From Chara braunii (Eukaryota; Streptophyta; Charophyceae; Charales; Characeae), in assembly GCA_003427395.1 (NCBI GenBank), contig BFEA01000283.1:1777241-1807804 (forward strand): DNA of 30,564 nt, in the 5' to 3' direction. Positions 27,713 through 30,564 of the stretch are shown here, piece after piece. Numbering within the stretch: the first letter of the stretch is position 1; the number at the start of each line of letters is the position of its first letter. The notes under the pieces were generated by a model, which was given only the letters and a program-made list of their open reading frames with translations, had not been told where the DNA came from and searched no databases. The position numbers and the translations under genes are program-made.

Positions 27713-28053
27713 CGCCNGTCTTTATCTGATCACTCGGAGAACTTCTTCCTCCCTTGCCATGACCTCTTCCTTCGTTGTATCTAGCAGGACCGAGACAGGC
27801 TTAGCCTTCTTTCCTACTGGCTTGTACTTGCGAACGCTTCCTTNCGGGATCTTTCTTCTATTAGATAAACATGGGGGGTCGCTCTAGGTGTCTCAGTAAT
27901 TCGTGGATGGATGCAGATCAATTTCCCATTCAGGCAGTAACCCTTCCGGATTTCCACTTCAAACTTGCCGAGTGCAACCGGGTCAACCCCTACCTTGTGG
28001 TACTTGATGGCCTTGACGAGGTGTAGTAAATCGGGAATCTCAAGCCTTNTTCN

Positions 28054-28722
28054 TCACTCCTCATCACACACCTTCTTTGGTCTGGGTAAACTGGCCCCTN
28101 GCTCGACTTCNNTCTCCTTTTCTACCACCATAACGCCCAAANTGTCATNCTCATNTCTCCGCTTCTTTTGTGACAATCTCATCTTGANCCACTCCTTCTT
28201 GNTGAATGCCTCCTCGATCATGATCTCTACCCTTTCTCTCATCCCTTTCATCCGTGCCAAGGCCCGCTTTCTNACGTTTTCTTCAAAGGACGACGACCAT
28301 GTTGTTAATTTCCCCTTGGGAGTGTCGCCCCCTGTCCCAATGAGACGGAGCAACTCACCATGTCCTNTCACCGAATCCTTTATGTCCACCATATANGCCC
28401 CGTCACGCAGGTGCATCCCTNTCATTTCTACGTTCCCACACAAGGCTCTTCCAAGGATTATGTCATGGTCCATTTCATTCATGACGGTCATTCGTTGGAA
28501 TGACCAGATGGATTCTATAANTCCTGCCTTGACAACNCATTTAGTAACGTATTTACTGAACGGGATTTCCTCGCCTNCCCCNCNGATNCTTCNGATCGTT
28601 TCTTTGCTAACTGCACAACCCGTGATTTCCGCAAAATCCCTTTTAATGAGCGTAATTTTCGCCCCTCCGTCCACTAGCGCATTTGTGTGGTGGTTTCCGA
28701 TCTGCACTTTCAACTTCTCCAC
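28054..28722 (-). pseudogene. pol: retropepsin-like protease and linker
   Basis: Starts LKVQIGNHHTNALVDGGAKI then TLIKRDFAEITG. This is the flap-and-active-site opening of a retroviral-type aspartic protease. The triad reads D-G-G rather than D-S-G or D-T-G. Later DHDIILGRALCGNVEM holds the hydrophobic I-L-G near the end of the fold. A charged linker with several N bases (GMRERVEIMIEEAF) follows and leads, through a gap of about 340 bp still coding in short frames (HKVGVDPVALGKFEVEIRKG), to RT. It would cut the polyprotein if expressed. Confidence 0.75.
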
Positions 28723-28739
28723 AAGCAGCGCTTTCGAAG

Positions 28740-29515
28740 CTAAGTTTGGTTCCAGGCGGCGTCCTCATAATAAATTTGGTAGTCTGTTGGTATGCTGACA
28801 AAATCTTGTCTTTGTCGAATTTGGTGAACTACCTGAGAAAGTACTTGCTCATTATACGGTTCGTCACTCCCGGACGCAGCGCTACGAGAGTGAATTCTCT
28901 TAGAAAATCGTTATACATTGTGAAGTTTTTCCTTTGTACCGCAGCCAAATCAATTTTCGTGCCCATTTTCTCATCTGCCAGGTATTTCCTCATCATTACA
29001 TCCTGGGTTTCCTTCCAGGATCCACTAGCCGCAATGATAGTCATTATGTCCCTCTCTAGGTTCAACGATACGTGCTGCCCAGGTGGTCCATCTTTTTTTT
29101 CTCAACCGATTTTAATAATGCTGCCAGGTTCGTATAGTCTATCAGGAATTTCGTGATATTCGCCCTGTCGACCGTCAACTTCTTCTTAGCGTAAGCCATA
29201 TATCGCTAGTTCTTGTTTAACGCTTATGTTAGCGATGATACCATTTTTTTGATTCCTCTCCCAAGTCCTCCTGTCTCGCCGGTGGTGTCGGACCCTTGTG
29301 CTTCTTTACAAGCCTCTAGCCCTTCCTCTGCTTCCATTATGCCTTTAGGATCAAACCATCCTAGCACCCTTTCTCTTAGGCTCCAACGTCCCTCATATCC
29401 ACCTAGGAGCATAGGTGCGGCCGCTGGTCGGCTCGCCCCGTTGTCTATGGCTAGCGGATTCGTTGCCTTTCCAGACTCCCTCTCTAGGGACCTTGTTCTT
29501 TCTTTTCCCTTTTAA
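28740..29515 (-). pseudogene. gag: Gag central part, split by a frame change at an A8 run
   Basis: The first frame reads MAYAKKKLTVDRANITKFLI, DYTNLAALLKSVEKKK (29198 to about 29095). At a run of eight A the frame changes to DGPPGQHVSLNLERDIMTI, then KYLADEKMGTKIDLAAVQRK, NFTMYNDFLREFTLVALRPG and NRIMSKYFLR. A TAG (28829) comes where Gln fits before FTKFDKDKILSAYQQT. This is an alpha-helical Gag capsid type. Upstream, 29515-29224 is open with GGYEGRWSLRERVLGWFDP and joins this part across a stop near 29222. The single-base change may be mutation, sequencing error in a homopolymer, or programmed frameshifting. Confidence 0.65.
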
Positions 29516-29724
29516 CTCGGCGTCCCCCTGCGTTCCCTGATCTTATCTTTCCCTCCTTGTCTGGTCTCATCCTGATTTCCTCGTCCCTGGTCTGTTCCTC
29601 GTTCTTCGTACGACATTGTCCCGACAAAATCCCCCTCACTTTCATTCATCATCTCCTCCATTAACTTTGCTTTGTACTCAACCGTCCTCCTTTCTATCTC
29701 TGCCCGAGCGTCTGTTAATCTCAC
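29512..29724 (-). pseudogene. gag: Gag N-terminal charged segment
   Basis: The frame reads MRLTDARAEIERRTVEYKAK, LMEEMMNESEGDFVGTMSYE, then RGNQDETRQGGKDKIRERRG. It is charged and predicted helical by composition, and lies just upstream of the Gag body on the same strand. The assignment depends on position and composition only. Confidence 0.45.
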
Positions 29725-30304
29725 CTTCTTTGATAGTGCCCCTTCCGACGCTCACTGGGCCGAGCCACCTTTCCCCCCTTGTTTTTTGGGTCCCTCGTTT
29801 GTTCCCTCCAACTTTTTCTAAACTTTCCCCTGTTGTGGCTTCCTTCCTTCCTCCTCTAAATCCCTCTGGTTTTGTCGACTCCCAGTCCCTCAGGGTCCCC
29901 TCACTCTACTCTACGCCCTCCCCTATGATATTCCCCCCCTTGCTTCCTTGATTTCCTGCTCGTCCTCAGTTGCCATCTTTTTCTAATCCTGCACATAGCA
30001 AAAAAAATTCCTAGGGTGGCAGACCGCCCAAGCAGTTTCGAAGTTCGAGCGCCCACTTCATTCGCTAGCTTTTAGTGCGAGACAGACTAACTTAANTCCG
30101 TCGATTTAGGCTCCTTCCCGTCTGCTGATTCACTTAGTACGAGTAAGCTTCACACCTCATAGTGCTTTTACTTCTCGCCTATTCAAGTGATGGTCTTTCA
30201 CTTTGTGTGATAACTTTTTTCAAGAGGGGTTTCCCGCTTATATGCTTTCAACATTTCTCCCATACCAACGTAGCTACCCGNCAATATCACTGGCACAACA
30301 ANCG
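29725..30304. other. unassigned, possible 5' end of the minus-strand element
   Basis: C/T-rich to about 29960, then mixed sequence with no gene. This is where a 5' LTR and primer-binding site should be. I see no 18-base match to a common tRNA 3' end that I trust. The stretch 30035-30230 is AT-balanced and unremarkable. Confidence 0.3.
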
Positions 30305-30440
30305 GCCCACCATAGACTCCTAGAGGAGGCAGCAGTGGGGANTCTTGGACAATGGGCGAAAGCTTGATCCAACAATATCGCGTGAGTGAAGAAGGGGATT
30401 TATTTTGTAAAGCTCTTTCATCGGTAGTGAGATTATGAAG
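30305..30440 (+). pseudogene. rrnS: mitochondrial small-subunit rRNA fragment (NUMT)
   Basis: The runs gactcctagaggaggcagca, gtgggg, then cttggacaatgggcgaaagc, gatccaacaatatcgcgtga and gtgaagaagg match the conserved 16S-type region around E. coli positions 340-430. The version gatccagcaatatcgcg is the plant mitochondrial form; plastids have gacggagcaatgccgcg. The canonical cctacgggaggcagcag reads cctagaggaggcagcag here, and later bases (ttgtaaagctctttcatcgg) drift. Sequence after 30440 no longer matches by eye. It is a second mitochondrial insertion, about 25 kb from the first. Confidence 0.88.
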
Positions 30441-30564
30441 ATTTTTTAGGATTTCTAGGTTCGAAGGCTTACTGTTGGCCTTATAACCTCTCCATTTTTG
30501 TCATTTCAATGTTCTATTTTTAAGGTGGCCACAGTATGTTCGTCCCCTTTCTGTTTTCGCATAA

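Larger units (their letters stand above)
23611..29724 (-). mobile_element. Ty3/gypsy retrotransposon, minus strand, near-complete coding order
   Basis: From right to left on the minus strand come gag (29724-28740), protease (28722-28054), reverse transcriptase (27712-26789), RNase H (26668-25919), integrase (25697-24573) and an extra charged frame (24201-23611). The order protease, RT, RNase H, integrase is that of Ty3/gypsy. Breaks are few: TAG codons at 28829, 26789, 26711, 25458 and 24933, a frame change at an A8 run near 29095, and shorter ambiguous places. No LTR pair, primer-binding site or target duplication was found, so the limits given are those of coding evidence. It differs in sequence and in RT architecture from the plus-strand element. 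Confidence 0.82.

Noticed and set aside
7361-28831. Genetic code with TAG read as Gln
   Set aside because: TAG also replaces apparent Trp codons, and frameshifts and TGA codons occur in the same copies. Decay explains all of them.
28683-29156. Plus-strand frames opposite protease and gag
   Set aside because: They are antisense shadows of the minus-strand polyprotein, which has recognisable motifs.

Overview
This is a nuclear window from a repeat-rich eukaryote. It is built almost entirely of transposable-element remains, satellites and mitochondrial DNA pasted into the nucleus, and I see no intact host protein gene. The best guess is a streptophyte, most likely a stonewort alga (Chara). The mitochondrial fragments (rps7, rpl5, atp1, nad1, large- and small-subunit rRNA) have a plant-type gene set. 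The Ty3/gypsy Gag and integrase on the plus strand resemble proteins I remember as abundant in Chara braunii. That second point is recall, not a search result. Scattered N bases and one 740-base gap (11877-12616) limit the reading.

Layout: 1-1120 is tandem repeats followed by a purine-rich array. 1121-1540 is a tRNA-headed SINE-like element with a poly(A) tail. 1541-3228 holds AT-rich sequence with an internal duplication, a second tRNA-like module, a GT microsatellite and a second purine-rich block. 3229-5534 is a rearranged mosaic of mitochondrial genes. A non-autonomous hAT-like transposon (5543-6581, perfect 8-bp target duplication) sits in that mosaic, and a smaller related element (5945-6223, its own perfect 8-bp duplication) sits inside it. 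6685-10560 is a degraded plus-strand Ty3/gypsy element whose reverse-transcriptase core is deleted, followed by a second copy of its gag start.

10561-13360 is unassigned sequence, a GA microsatellite, the gap and a 53-bp minisatellite. 13360-15110 is a 91-bp satellite that passes directly into a 172-bp satellite. 16110-18770 is the most striking part: a dense series of different perfect or near-perfect hairpins. Two diverged copies of one unit inside it keep hairpins at matching positions, including paired G-C to A-T changes. 18590-22770 strings together several short tandem-repeat families, one of which carries a hairpin in every well-kept unit.

23611-29724 is a minus-strand Ty3/gypsy element. 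It reads gag, protease, reverse transcriptase, RNase H, integrase and an extra charged open reading frame, and it is broken mainly by TAG codons at expected Trp or Gln positions. The window ends with a fragment of mitochondrial small-subunit rRNA (about 30305-30440). Nothing here works as an operon. The features record successive insertions: mitochondrial DNA first, then the hAT-like element, then the related element inside it.
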